Source: Microvirga puerhi (GTDB lineage: Bacteria; Pseudomonadota; Alphaproteobacteria; Rhizobiales; Beijerinckiaceae). Taken from it: DNA of 64,000 nt. The position numbers and the translations under genes were made by a program. Each line of letters begins with the position of its first letter. The first letter of the stretch is position 1. Of this stretch, positions 9,384 to 17,704 are shown piece after piece. Under the pieces are notes generated by a model. It did no database searches. It worked only from the letters and a program-made list of their open reading frames with translations, and had not been told where the DNA came from. The DNA lies in NCBI RefSeq assembly GCF_020089865.1, contig NZ_JAIRBM010000008.1, forward strand, positions 62,001-126,000. Reading direction: 5' to 3'.

Positions 9384-10742
9384 TTAGGCCGCGACGCGGT
9401 CGCCGGCCTTGACCCATTCGCCGACCAGGCTGTTCGAGCCCGTCTGCACGATCCGGACCGTGACGATCTCGCCGATCCGATGAATATCGCTTTCGAAGTG
9501 GACCGCCTGCAGGTAGGGCGACTTGCCCCCCAATTGACCCGGATGGCGACCCGGCTTCTCCACGAGAACGTCCAGAGTCTGGCCGACGGTTCCGTGATTG
9601 AAAGCCTGTCTTTGGGTTTCCAACAGGTTTTGCAGCCGCGCCAGCCGCTCCGCCTTCACGGCCTCGGAGACCTGCTCCCCCATCTCCGCTGCGGGCGTGC
9701 CGGGACGGGCGCTGTACTTGAACGAGAAGGAGCTGGCGAAGCCTATATCGGCCACGAGCCGCATGGTGTCCTCGAAATCCGCATCGGTCTCGCCAGGGAA
9801 GCCGACAATGAAGTCCGACGACAGGGCGAGGTTGGGCCGCACCTTGCGGATGCGCTCGATCAGGCGGCGATAGGTATCGCCCGTATGCTTGCGGTTCATG
9901 GCCTCGAGAATCCGGTCGGAGCCGGACTGCACTGGCAGATGCAGGTAGGGCATCAGGGCCGGCAGATCGCCATGGGCGGCGATCAGCTCGTCATCCATGT
10001 CGCGCGGATGGCTGGTGGTGTAGCGCAGGCGCGCGATACCCGGCACCTCGGCGAGACGATGCAGCAGGCGGCCCAGCGACCACACGGCGCCGTCGGGCCC
10101 CTCGCCGTGATAGGCATTCACGTTCTGGCCGATGAGCGTGATCTCGCGCACACCGGCCTCGGCGAGGCGAACGGCCTCGTCCAAGATCTTGGCGACCGGC
10201 CGCGACACCTCGGCGCCGCGGGTATAGGGCACGACGCAGAAGGTGCAGAACTTGTCGCAGCCTTCCTGGATCGTCAGGAAGGCGGAGACGCCGCGGCTCA
10301 GGGTCTTCTGGCGGCTCGGCTGCGGTAGATGATCGAACTTGTCCTCGATGGGAAATTCCGTATCGACCACGCGTTCGGTCCGCGCCTTCTTCAGAAGTGC
10401 GGGCAGATGGTGATAGCTCTGCGGCCCCACCACCACGTCCACCACCGAGGCCCGGTGCAGGATCTCCTTGCCTTCGGCCTGGGCGACGCAGCCGGCGACC
10501 ACGACCTTGGTCTCCTGACCCTGGCTCGCGCGCTCCTGCTTCAGCTCGCGGACGCGGCCCAGCTCGGAATAGACCTTCTCGGCCGCCTTCTCACGGATAT
10601 GGCAGGTGTTGAGGATGACGAGATCCGCCTCCTCCATCGTGGTGGTTTCGCTGTACCCTTCGGTCGCGAGAACGTCCGCCATGCGCTCGGCGTCATAGAC
10701 GTTCATCTGGCAGCCATAGGATTTGACGAAGACTTTTTTCAC
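9384..10742 (-). CDS. miaB: tRNA-2-methylthio-N6-dimethylallyladenosine synthase MiaB
   Basis: 452 aa. A radical-SAM methylthiotransferase acting at A37 of tRNAs. The N-terminal UPF0004 domain carries three cluster cysteines ([23 protein letters not shown]), the radical-SAM CxxxCxxC is in [14 protein letters not shown], and a TRAM domain ends the protein. The start is taken at GTG 10742 ([13 protein letters not shown]), as in relatives; the open frame runs upstream without similarity and into a repeat. phoH follows after 8 bp. Confidence 0.96.
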   Translation of the reverse strand: MKKVFVKSYGCQMNVYDAERMADVLATEGYSETTTMEEADLVILNTCHIREKAAEKVYSELGRVRELKQERASQGQETKVVVAGCVAQAEGKEILHRASVVDVVVGPQSYHHLPALLKKARTERVVDTEFPIEDKFDHLPQPSRQKTLSRGVSAFLTIQEGCDKFCTFCVVPYTRGAEVSRPVAKILDEAVRLAEAGVREITLIGQNVNAYHGEGPDGAVWSLGRLLHRLAEVPGIARLRYTTSHPRDMDDELIAAHGDLPALMPYLHLPVQSGSDRILEAMNRKHTGDTYRRLIERIRKVRPNLALSSDFIVGFPGETDADFEDTMRLVADIGFASSFSFKYSARPGTPAAEMGEQVSEAVKAERLARLQNLLETQRQAFNHGTVGQTLDVLVEKPGRHPGQLGGKSPYLQAVHFESDIHRIGEIVTVRIVQTGSNSLVGEWVKAGDRVAA

Positions 10743-10856
10743 GCGGGACGGACCTGTGCTTGGGACGATGGAAGGACGCGCCCTTTTAAAGCGTTTGGTG
10801 CGACAAGAGAATAGCGGCTCTTTCGCGCCCCTGTCATTCAGGGACGATCCGCTCTT

Positions 10857-10890
10857 CCCTCCCCCTTGTGGGGAGGGCCAGGGTGGGGGT
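10857..10890. repeat. Family C hairpin repeat, copy 1
   Basis: CCCTCCCC and GGGGAGGG form a perfect 8 bp stem with a 5-base loop, followed by GGCCAGGGTGGGGGT. This short intergenic palindrome type is widespread in alphaproteobacterial genomes. It lies between plsC and miaB and faces copy 2. The rest of 10743-11030 holds no gene I can support. Confidence 0.8.
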
Positions 10891-10972
10891 CGCAAAGTCA
10901 GAACGCTGTCCGGGACCATTGTAGCGCCACGGCTGACACCCGCGCTTCAACAGCCCAAGCATTCACCCCATC

Positions 10973-11014
10973 GCTCCACCCCCACCTCCAACTCCTCCCC
11001 GCAAGGGGGAGGAG
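10973..11014. repeat. Family C hairpin repeat, copy 2 (opposite orientation)
   Basis: CTCCTCCCC and GGGGAGGAG form a perfect 9 bp stem over a GCAAG loop, preceded by ACCCCCACCTCC. It is the reverse complement arrangement of copy 1. It begins 17 bp after the plsC stop and may help end plsC transcription, although no T-tract follows. Confidence 0.8.
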
Positions 11015-11030
11015 AGCAAGGTGCCGCCGC

Positions 11031-11798
11031 TCACGCGGCCTTCAAGGCATTCCGTACCGCCGCCTCTGCAGCCGCCGTCGCTTCCTTGCGGTTGCCGTTG
11101 AACGGAATCGGCTCGCCCCAGGTCACGGTGACATCGAGGGGATGGCCTTCGAGGAAGAATTTCAGGTGCGGTGCCAGTTCCATGTCGCCGTACCAGGCGA
11201 TGAACGGTCGCTCGCGCCGGGTCACCGGCAGGCCGTCGCGACGGGTATAGGCGATGGCGAGCGGCTGGAGGAAAACCTGGTCCACGCTGTCATGCATCAG
11301 GGCGGCCTGCGCCGCTCCGACCAGGGAGGAGCGGAACGGGAGGAGGCGATTGCCGTCGCCCGTGGTGCCTTCGGCGAAGAGCACGATGACCTCGCCCTTC
11401 ACGAGGCGATGGGCAAGGGCGTCGTTGACCTCGGCGGTCGCTTTCTTGCGTTGCCGGTCGATGAAGACCGAGCGCTGCAATCGGGCGAAGAGCCCGATCA
11501 CCGGCCAGCCTTCGATTTCCGACTTGGCGATGAAGGAGAGGGGATGCAGAGACCCGATCACCGGGATGTCGAGCCATGAGACGTGATTCGCGACCACGAG
11601 GGTCGCGGCCGTTCCCGGTGGATTCCCGCGCTCGATCACGCGCACGTCGAAGAGGCGAAGCAGCAGGCTGTGAAACCACAGGGGCGCCACATGGAGCACC
11701 GGCCAGTGCCAGCGCAGGGCGAGCATCTGCAGCGGGATCAGAAAAAGGCTCGCCAGGCCGAGCAGGAAAAGCTTGGAAAAAGCGACGACCCGTCTCAC
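11031..11798 (-). CDS. plsC: 1-acyl-sn-glycerol-3-phosphate acyltransferase
   Basis: 255 aa membrane-associated enzyme that makes phosphatidic acid. A hydrophobic N terminus (about 10-30) precedes the acyltransferase motif NHVSWLD, the acyl-acceptor region SVFIDRQRK and FAEGTTGDG. The start is GTG 11798, overlapping the fur stop by 4 bp (GTGA). It closes the tsaB-rimI-fur-plsC run before the 288 bp repeat-bearing gap. Confidence 0.92.
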   Translation of the reverse strand: MRRVVAFSKLFLLGLASLFLIPLQMLALRWHWPVLHVAPLWFHSLLLRLFDVRVIERGNPPGTAATLVVANHVSWLDIPVIGSLHPLSFIAKSEIEGWPVIGLFARLQRSVFIDRQRKKATAEVNDALAHRLVKGEVIVLFAEGTTGDGNRLLPFRSSLVGAAQAALMHDSVDQVFLQPLAIAYTRRDGLPVTRRERPFIAWYGDMELAPHLKFFLEGHPLDVTVTWGEPIPFNGNRKEATAAAEAAVRNALKAA

Positions 11799-12250
11799 GC
11801 CTCGTCCTTGTCGAGCGGCACCGCATAGAGTTCGAGCCGGTGATAGACGAGCTTGTAGCCGAGCTTCCTGGCGATTTCCGTCTGCAGGGCCTCGATCTCG
11901 TCCGAGTGGAACTCGATCACGGCACCGGTTTCGAGATTGATGAGGTGATCGTGATGCTCGCGCGCCGCCTGCTCGTAGCGGGAGCGGCCGTCGCGGAAAT
12001 CGAGACGTTCGATGATGCCTTGCGATTCGAGGAGCTTCACGGTCCGGTACACGGTGGAGAGCGAAATGCGGTCATCCACCGCAGCGGCGCGGCGATGCAG
12101 TTCGACCACATCCGGGTGATCGGCGGCGTCGTCCAGGATGCGGGCGATGATTCGGCGCTGGCCGGTCATGCGCAGCCCCTTCTCGCGACAGGCCCGTTCG
12201 ATCGCGTCGGATCGCCGGATTCGCATCGATTTGCTGTTCCGTTCCGCCAA
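11795..12250 (-). CDS. Fur-family regulator, Fur/Mur type
   Basis: 151 aa. The winged-helix domain (GLRMTGQRRIIARIL, then SLSTVYRTVKLLESQGII) is followed by the metal-binding and dimer domain with REHHDHLINLETG. In rhizobia the orthologue in this position is Mur, a manganese-responsive repressor; in Bradyrhizobium it is called Fur. The sequence alone does not decide which metal is sensed. The start is TTG 12250 because AGGAGG lies 6 bp upstream; the first ATG (12226) lacks such a site. A distinct Irr paralogue lies at 25526-25999. Confidence 0.92.
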   Translation of the reverse strand: MAERNSKSMRIRRSDAIERACREKGLRMTGQRRIIARILDDAADHPDVVELHRRAAAVDDRISLSTVYRTVKLLESQGIIERLDFRDGRSRYEQAAREHHDHLINLETGAVIEFHSDEIEALQTEIARKLGYKLVYHRLELYAVPLDKDEA

Positions 12251-12295
12251 GATTGCCCTCCTGGTGATGCTTATAGGGGAGTGGATGGGCCGGGG

Positions 12296-12781
12296 CTATA
12301 GGTCGAGCACCATGGTGAGGGCCGCGACCCGCGCGCCATCCGCCTTGAGATAATAGCCCGGCCGTCGCCCGACCTCCCGGAAGCCGAAGCGGCGATAAAG
12401 CGCGAGGGCCGGGGCGTTGCCGTCCTCCACCTCCAGATGCAGGTGGCGCACGCCGGATCGTGACAGATTCTCCAGATGCGCCTGAAGCAGACGGCCGGAA
12501 TAGCCCTTGCCGCGCTCGATCGGCGCGATGGCGAGGGTGAGGATCTCGGCCTCGTCGACAATGAGCCGCGACAGGACGAAACCGGAGGGCTGCGCGGACC
12601 GGCCGATGAAGAGCCCATCCGCCAGATGTCCTCGCTCGCCGAGCAGGCGCGCGAACTCGACGCTGCTCCACGGACGCGCGAAAGCGCTCGCATGGATGGC
12701 GGCGAGGCGCGCAGCGGTTTCCGTGCCGATGGGGGCGATGCGAATACCCGGCGGACGCAGGAAGCGATTGAGGACACTCAT
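12296..12781 (-). CDS. rimI: GNAT acetyltransferase, RimI-like
   Basis: 161 aa. A GNAT fold with the acetyl-CoA loop in IERGKGYSGRLLQAHLE and the C-terminal ALALYRRFGFREVGRRPGYY strand. RimI acetylates the N terminus of ribosomal protein S18 in enterobacteria. The assignment rests on the fold and on adjacency to tsaB, a near-universal pairing. ATG 12781 is 13 bp after the tsaB stop. Confidence 0.88.
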   Translation of the reverse strand: MSVLNRFLRPPGIRIAPIGTETAARLAAIHASAFARPWSSVEFARLLGERGHLADGLFIGRSAQPSGFVLSRLIVDEAEILTLAIAPIERGKGYSGRLLQAHLENLSRSGVRHLHLEVEDGNAPALALYRRFGFREVGRRPGYYLKADGARVAALTMVLDL

Positions 12782-12794
12782 TGCGCGGGCGCCG

Positions 12795-13478
12795 TCATCG
12801 CCGGGCGATTCGGCCCCCGTCCTGTGGCTTCGCGTCAGGTTCGCGAAGATAGAGCGGCTTCGGCAGTGCCTGGGACGGATCGGCCATCGCGCCGAGCCGG
12901 GCGACCCAGGTGATGTCGGGACCTGGCGCATCGTCGATGACGACCACCTCGACGCCCTGCGCCCGGGCCTCGGCGGTCAGGGCCGCAGCGGCGGTGCCCG
13001 CCACCAGGAGCGGCCCGGATCCGAGCAGACGAATCACGTCGCGATAGCCCATCAGCCCCGGCGAAATGATGGCGCGTCCGCCCGCGCCGATGGCCTGGAC
13101 GTAGATCTGCCCGTGCTTGGCGTCGATCGCGGCCGTGAACAGGCCGCGTCGCTCTCCGGACATGAGAGGCGCCAGGAAGGCCGAGAGGGTCGAGACCCCC
13201 ACGACGGGGATGCCGGCTGCGAGACCGATGGCCCGGGCGGCCGCGATGCCGACCCGGAGACCCGTATAGCTGCCGGGTCCCACGGTGACGGCGACGCGGC
13301 TCAAGGCGCCGAAACCGCCGTCGACCTGCGACGTCACCCGGTCGATCAGCGGCAGCAGGGCCTCCGCATGGCCGCGTTCCATGGGGATGGTCTCCCGGGC
13401 AAGCGGCTCGGCGGTTCCGGATTCCCAGAGGCAGGCCGAGCAGGCGCTCAGGGCGGTATCGATGGCGAGAATGCGCAA
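12795..13478 (-). CDS. tsaB: tRNA threonylcarbamoyladenosine biosynthesis protein TsaB
   Basis: 227 aa. An ASKHA-fold partner of TsaD in t6A37 synthesis. The N-terminal ILAIDTALSACSACL and the hallmark GPGSYTGLRVGIAAARAIG are present. The start is TTG 13478 with GGAGA 6 bp upstream. First gene of the tsaB-rimI-fur-plsC series. Confidence 0.94.
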   Translation of the reverse strand: MRILAIDTALSACSACLWESGTAEPLARETIPMERGHAEALLPLIDRVTSQVDGGFGALSRVAVTVGPGSYTGLRVGIAAARAIGLAAGIPVVGVSTLSAFLAPLMSGERRGLFTAAIDAKHGQIYVQAIGAGGRAIISPGLMGYRDVIRLLGSGPLLVAGTAAAALTAEARAQGVEVVVIDDAPGPDITWVARLGAMADPSQALPKPLYLREPDAKPQDGGRIARR

Positions 13479-13528
13479 CCTTCGTCTCCGTGTGATCAGG
13501 TCTCTTTAGACCATACATTGGCTGCAAT

Positions 13529-13876
13529 CTAATCGGAGCGAACAAAGCCGATGACGATCCAGCCGATAGCGATCCAAAGAGTCAGACCGACCAAGACCGC
13601 GTGGCCTACCCCTATGATGATAGATCCGTTCTGCCGATAGATGCTGAACGGTTTCGACGATTGTGGATGTGCGACAGGCTCGGCTTGAATGCGTCCGAAA
13701 GTGAAAATCGTAAGCGCGATGCTGGCAGTTACATGGAGGATCCTGAGTATTCCAAGCATGACCAATTCGAGTACCGACTGGATCAGCATCTCTACAATCG
13801 CGCGCGCTATCGCTATCAAGAGATCGGCCAAATCTGGATCCGCGGTGCTTAGGTCGATTGGTGATCTGAATAGCAC
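13529..13876 (-). CDS. Small hypothetical membrane protein
   Basis: Up to 115 aa. I do not recognise it. It has a long hydrophobic stretch over about residues 30-65 and a second near the C terminus (about 85-110), so it probably spans the membrane two or three times. Base composition is less GC-rich than in the neighbours, and the only far-upstream start is GTG without a ribosome site; ATG at residue 30 is another option. It stands alone between tsaB and another membrane protein. The opposite-strand frame is polar and less convincing. Confidence 0.45.
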   Translation of the reverse strand: MLFRSPIDLSTADPDLADLLIAIARAIVEMLIQSVLELVMLGILRILHVTASIALTIFTFGRIQAEPVAHPQSSKPFSIYRQNGSIIIGVGHAVLVGLTLWIAIGWIVIGFVRSD

Positions 13877-13945
13877 AGGTCGCTAGGTGAGTTCACCATG
13901 AGCGTGACGTAAAGGAATTGGATTTCGGTGGCATCACTCTCCGCG

Positions 13946-14308
13946 TCATCCGTGCAGGGCGATTCCGCCATACCCGATGAGCCCTGCGAAGATCGCAGCG
14001 ACGACGCCCAGGGCGACGAGGATGAGGCCCGTCACGAAAATACGGATCGCGCGCTCATAGCGGGAAAGGAATAGGGATTTCACCGACAGAAGCGCGATCA
14101 GGGACGTGATCTGCAGCACGATGCCGAGGGTGATGGCGAAAACCGCGAAGACGTCGGATTTGGCCCAATCCCCCGGCAGCCCGCCCCAGCGGCTGAGGAA
14201 TCCGAGGGAGAAGCCGACTACGACGCTGACCGCGGTGATCGAACCGCTGCGGAAGATGGCATCGATCTTCGGGGCCTGAACCGGCTCGTCGGGCGCCTTT
14301 TCGACCAT
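13946..14308 (-). CDS. Hypothetical three-helix membrane protein
   Basis: 120 aa. A short polar N terminus (MVEKAPDEPVQAPK) precedes three hydrophobic segments at about 22-45, 55-80 and 92-118. The start ATG 14308 has AGGAGG 9 bp upstream; an ATG 21 bp further up would bury that site in coding sequence. No family is recognised with confidence. It is not in an evident operon: 181 bp with a repeat separate it from the upstream rutE-like gene. Confidence 0.7.
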   Translation of the reverse strand: MVEKAPDEPVQAPKIDAIFRSGSITAVSVVVGFSLGFLSRWGGLPGDWAKSDVFAVFAITLGIVLQITSLIALLSVKSLFLSRYERAIRIFVTGLILVALGVVAAIFAGLIGYGGIALHG

Positions 14309-14445
14309 GCGGGAATGCCTCCTCGACATGTTCCGACGACGGGCTCCGGCATGCCGGATGCTCGTCCGTGGCTGAGGAGGACATCTATCGCGAATGTGCG
14401 GCCCGGACATGGCTTGCCCGCTGCCGCATTGGGGGTAGAGGGCTG

Positions 14446-14480
14446 AAGCATCGACCGCAAAAGTGGGAACGTTTTGCGTG
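14446..14480. repeat. Family A palindromic repeat, degenerate copy
   Basis: AAGCATCGACCGCAAAAGTG followed by GGAACGTTTTGCGTG. The CGCAAAA/TTTTGCG arms pair, and the core CGCAAAAGTGG matches the other family A copies in the window (30857, 58230, 59712, 59774). It lies just after the stop of the RutE-like gene. Confidence 0.65.
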
Positions 14481-14489
14481 AAAAGTTGC

Positions 14490-15080
14490 TCACGCGATCC
14501 GGCAAAACGCGTCGAAGGCGAACCGCGGCTGGCGCGGGTGGAGTTTTTCGCGCAGGCCGTAGCCGAGATTGATGAGGAAATTGGACTTGATCTTGCCGTC
14601 GGGAAAGAAAGCCCCGTCGACGCCCTTGCGGCTGAAGCCGGACATGGGGCCGCAATCGACGCCGAGGGACCGGGCAGCCATGATCAGATAGGCGCCCTGG
14701 AGGCTCGAATTGCGGAAGGCGGTCTCCTCGATCACGGCGGGTTTGCCCGCAAACCAGCTTCGGGCATCGGGGCTGTGCGGTGCCAGATAGTCGAGCTTCT
14801 CGTAGAATTCCGTGTCGTAGGCCACGATGGCGGTGGCAGGCGCGCTCATGGTCTGGCGCACATTGCCTTCGTCGAGATGGGGCCGCAGCATCTCCTTGGC
14901 CTCCGGCGAGACCACGAAGACGAAGCGGGCGGGCGAGCAATTGGCGCTGGTCGGCCCGAGCTTCGCCAAGTCCGCGATGGCCTGCAGCGTCTCCGGCGTC
15001 AGGGGCCTGCCGTCCCACCAGCGGAAGGTGCGGGCATCGCGGAAGATCTGATCGAGAGCATCGTCGGGCAGGGCGGCCAA
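14490..15080 (-). CDS. Malonic semialdehyde reductase RutE-like nitroreductase
   Basis: 196 aa, exactly the usual RutE/HadB length. Nitroreductase-fold FMN enzyme; family features include RTFRWWDGRPLTPETL, LGPTSANCSPARFVFV and GPMSGFSRKGVDGAFF. RutE reduces malonic semialdehyde to 3-hydroxypropionate in pyrimidine degradation, but no other rut gene is here, so the physiological substrate is open. The start is TTG 15080 with GGAGG 6 bp upstream. A terminator at 15107-15135 separates it from the upstream Nfu gene. Confidence 0.87.
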   Translation of the reverse strand: MAALPDDALDQIFRDARTFRWWDGRPLTPETLQAIADLAKLGPTSANCSPARFVFVVSPEAKEMLRPHLDEGNVRQTMSAPATAIVAYDTEFYEKLDYLAPHSPDARSWFAGKPAVIEETAFRNSSLQGAYLIMAARSLGVDCGPMSGFSRKGVDGAFFPDGKIKSNFLINLGYGLREKLHPRQPRFAFDAFCRIA

Positions 15081-15106
15081 GGGAAACCTCCGGAGAGAGA
15101 ACGTTC

Positions 15107-15135
15107 AAAGAAAAAGCGCGGCTTTGGGCCGCGCT
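15107..15135 (-). terminator. Intrinsic terminator after the Nfu gene
   Basis: On the minus strand AGCGCGGC and GCCGCGCT form an 8 bp stem over a five-base loop, followed by TTTTTCTTT. It starts 40 bp after the Nfu stop and should separate that gene from the RutE-like gene. Confidence 0.85.
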
Positions 15136-15174
15136 GTGATTTTAGGGTGTTTCGTGCCGGATCAAACGGCCAGA

Positions 15175-15735
15175 TCAAACGGCTTGGACCTCACGCACGT
15201 CCGGCAGGAAGTGGCGCAGCAGGTTCTGGATCCCGTGCCTCAGGGTCGCGGTGGAGGAGGGGCAGCCGGAGCAGGCGCCCTTCATGACGAGGTAGACGGT
15301 GCCGTCCTTATAGCCGCGGAAGGTGATGTCGCCGCCATCGCCCGCGACCGCCGGGCGGATTCGGGTCTCGAGCAGTTCCTTGATGGTCGCGACCGTGGGG
15401 GCATCCTCGGCATCGAAGAATTCTTCGCCCTCGTCCCCATCCAGGCCCACGCCGTCGCGGAGCAGGGGCGCACCGGTCATGAAATGCTCCATGATCGCGC
15501 CGAGGATGGACGGCTTCAGGTGCTGCCACTCGCCGTCAGCCTTCGTGACGGTGATGAAATCGTAGCCGAAGAACACGCCGGAGACGCCGGGCACGGAAAA
15601 CAGCCGCTCGGCGAGCGGCGAGGCGCCGGCATGCTCGGCGCTGCGGGCCTCGAAGGTACCCTCCGGCATAACGATGCGGCCGGGCAGGAACTTCAAGGTC
15701 GCGGGATTGGGGGTCGCTTCAGTCTGAATGAACAT
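15175..15735 (-). CDS. Nfu-type Fe-S cluster scaffold/carrier protein
   Basis: 186 aa. An N-terminal Nfu_N domain (about 1-90, MFIQTEATPNPATLKFLPG) and a C-terminal NifU-like domain with the cluster-binding CxxC in GACSGCPSSTATLRHG. It delivers Fe-S clusters to target proteins. The start is ATG 15735. Relatives in Hyphomicrobiales lie near trpS and murJ as here, but a 310 bp repeat-bearing gap separates it from the universal stress gene upstream. Confidence 0.94.
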   Translation of the reverse strand: MFIQTEATPNPATLKFLPGRIVMPEGTFEARSAEHAGASPLAERLFSVPGVSGVFFGYDFITVTKADGEWQHLKPSILGAIMEHFMTGAPLLRDGVGLDGDEGEEFFDAEDAPTVATIKELLETRIRPAVAGDGGDITFRGYKDGTVYLVMKGACSGCPSSTATLRHGIQNLLRHFLPDVREVQAV

Positions 15736-15890
15736 CGGTCTTTTCCTCTGCGCCGGTTCAAGGCCGGCCGAGCGGTGGAGCCCCAAACGGGCTTGGAATC
15801 GTTCTAACAGGTTCTGGTGCAGATGTGGAATGGGGACGGGGCGAATCCAAGGGTGGAGGGGCGCGGGTGTTCTACCGACACCACCCCTCG

Positions 15891-16035
15891 TCATTCCGGA
15901 TTGCCGTTAGGCAAGTCCGGAATCCATAGCCGCTGAGGGGGTAGAACAGGGCGCAGTAGGTTTCGACGCGTCCTAATTTTGCAATGCCAGCGTTTATGGG
16001 TTCCGGGCCTGGTCCTTTGGACCACCCCGGAATGA
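15891..16035. repeat. Family B long palindromic element, copy 1
   Basis: A 145 bp element with ends TCATTCCGG and CCGGAATGA in inverted orientation, and an inner pair GGAATCCATA / TATGGGTTCC. The segment CATAGCCGCTGA after the left arm also occurs in copy 2 at 62305-62445. It fills most of the 312 bp gap between the Nfu gene and the universal stress gene; I see no gene there. Confidence 0.85.
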
Positions 16036-16047
16036 TAGCGGGAAACA

Positions 16048-16545
16048 TCACCCCGCCAGCGCGTCGATTTCCTCGTCGGTGAGGCTGCCCGGCACGATGA
16101 CGATCGGGACGGGAAAGGTGGAGGCGGCCTTGCCGGCGAGCGTCGAGACGAGCGGCCCCGGGCCTTCCTTGCCGGTACCGGCGGCGAGCACCAGGAAGGA
16201 GATGTCCTCGTCCTCGTGAATGAGCTTGATGATCTCGTCGGCCCGGGGTCCCACCCGGATCGCCAGTTCCGGTTCGACGCCGGCGGCGCTACGGGCCTCG
16301 CTCGCAGCCGTTTCGAGCTGCGCCCGGGCCTCGTCCTTCGCTTCCTCGATCATTGCCTCGCCGACGCCGATCCATTCGAAATTGTCCGGCGGATGAACGA
16401 CGGCGAGCATGACCATGCTGGCGCCGGTGCGCGCGGCACGGCGCGCTGCGAAATGGATGGCGCGCGAGCATTCGGTGGTCGTGTCGACCACCACCATGAA
16501 TTTCGGCCGGTGGCCGGCCTCGTAGGATTGGCGCTTGCCGCTCAA
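16048..16545 (-). CDS. Universal stress protein (UspA family)
   Basis: 165 aa, one Usp domain: KFMVVVDTTTECSRAIHFAA at the first strand and a C-terminal nucleotide-loop region LVLAAGTGKEGPGPLVSTLA ending in FPVPIVIVPG. Proteins of this family bind ATP or act as stress-linked adaptors; no specific role can be read. The start is TTG 16545 with GGGAGA 6 bp upstream. It lies 53 bp after trpS. Confidence 0.9.
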   Translation of the reverse strand: MSGKRQSYEAGHRPKFMVVVDTTTECSRAIHFAARRAARTGASMVMLAVVHPPDNFEWIGVGEAMIEEAKDEARAQLETAASEARSAAGVEPELAIRVGPRADEIIKLIHEDEDISFLVLAAGTGKEGPGPLVSTLAGKAASTFPVPIVIVPGSLTDEEIDALAG

Positions 16546-16598
16546 AGCCCGTCTCCCGGTTTTAAGCCGCCTCGAAACCGTAGCAGCTCGAGAGCAAA

Positions 16599-17639
16599 CT
16601 AGTGCGCCCGCACGAAGCCGACGATATCCTTCACCGCATCCATGGTCTGTGCGGCCAGCACGCGCGCCTTTGCGGATCCCTCGCCGAGGACGGTGTCGAT
16701 ATGGCCGGGATCGGCCATGAGGCGGCGCATCTCGCCGGCGATCGGCGAGAGTTTCGCCACCGCGACGTCGACGAGAGAGGCCTTGAAGCCTGAGAACTGC
16801 GCGCCGCCATGGTCGCGCAGCACGTCGGCGGGCTGCGCGTCGGTGAGCGCCGCATAGATCGCCACCAGATTCTCCGCCTCCGGCCGCGTCTTGAGACCCT
16901 CGACTTCGGAGGGCAGCGGCTCGGGATCGGTCTTTGCCTTGCGGATCTTCTGCGCGATCGTGTCGGCGTCGTCGGTGAGATTGATGCGCGAATAGTCGGA
17001 CGGGTCCGACTTCGACATCTTCTTCGAGCCGTCGCGCAGCGACATGACGCGCGTCGCGGGGCCGGCGATCAGTGGCTCCGTCAGCGGGAAGAACGCATCG
17101 CCGAAGCCGTGTTCCGCGATCGATTCCGCATAGTCGTTGTTGAACTTCTGCGCGACGTCGCGGGTGAGCTCGAGATGCTGCTTCTGATCCTCGCCGACCG
17201 GGACATGCGTGGCGCGATAGACCAGGATGTCGGCGGCCATGAGCATCGGGTAGGCGAAGAGGCCGACCGAGGCATTCTCCCGGTCCTTGCCCGCCTTTTC
17301 CTTGAACTGGGTCATGCGGTTCGCCCAGCCCATGCGGGCGATGCAGTTGAACACCCACGCGAGTTCGGCGTGCTGGGAGACCTGGCTCTGGTTGAACACG
17401 ATGTGCTTCGACGGGTCGATGCCTGCGGCCAGGAACGCGGCCGTGACCTCGCGGATCTGTCGGTTCAGTTCCTTCGGGTCCTGCCAGACGGTGATTGCGT
17501 GCATGTCGACCACGCAATAGATGCAGTCATGGGTCTCCTGCATGGTGACGAAGCGCTTGATGGCGCCGAGATAATTACCGAGATGGAGATTGCCCGTCGG
17601 CTGTACGCCCGAGAACACGAGCTCCTTGAACTGCGCCAT
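16599..17639 (-). CDS. trpS: Tryptophanyl-tRNA synthetase
   Basis: 346 aa class I synthetase. The HIGH-like motif is [15 protein letters not shown] and the KMSKS motif is [21 protein letters not shown] near the N terminus is typical of TrpRS. The start is ATG 17639 ([16 protein letters not shown]). It follows murJ by 65 bp, a linkage frequent in Hyphomicrobiales. Confidence 0.96.
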   Translation of the reverse strand: MAQFKELVFSGVQPTGNLHLGNYLGAIKRFVTMQETHDCIYCVVDMHAITVWQDPKELNRQIREVTAAFLAAGIDPSKHIVFNQSQVSQHAELAWVFNCIARMGWANRMTQFKEKAGKDRENASVGLFAYPMLMAADILVYRATHVPVGEDQKQHLELTRDVAQKFNNDYAESIAEHGFGDAFFPLTEPLIAGPATRVMSLRDGSKKMSKSDPSDYSRINLTDDADTIAQKIRKAKTDPEPLPSEVEGLKTRPEAENLVAIYAALTDAQPADVLRDHGGAQFSGFKASLVDVAVAKLSPIAGEMRRLMADPGHIDTVLGEGSAKARVLAAQTMDAVKDIVGFVRAH

Positions 17640-17704
17640 CCTGATCGACTCCCACGCTGGTCGGGCGGGGTTACGACAAGGCCCGTCCACGATGCAAGCG
17701 CTCC

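Noticed and set aside
13601..13852. 83-codon plus-strand frame in the gap after tsaB
   Set aside because: Polar composition without motif; the minus-strand frame with hydrophobic helices explains the region better.
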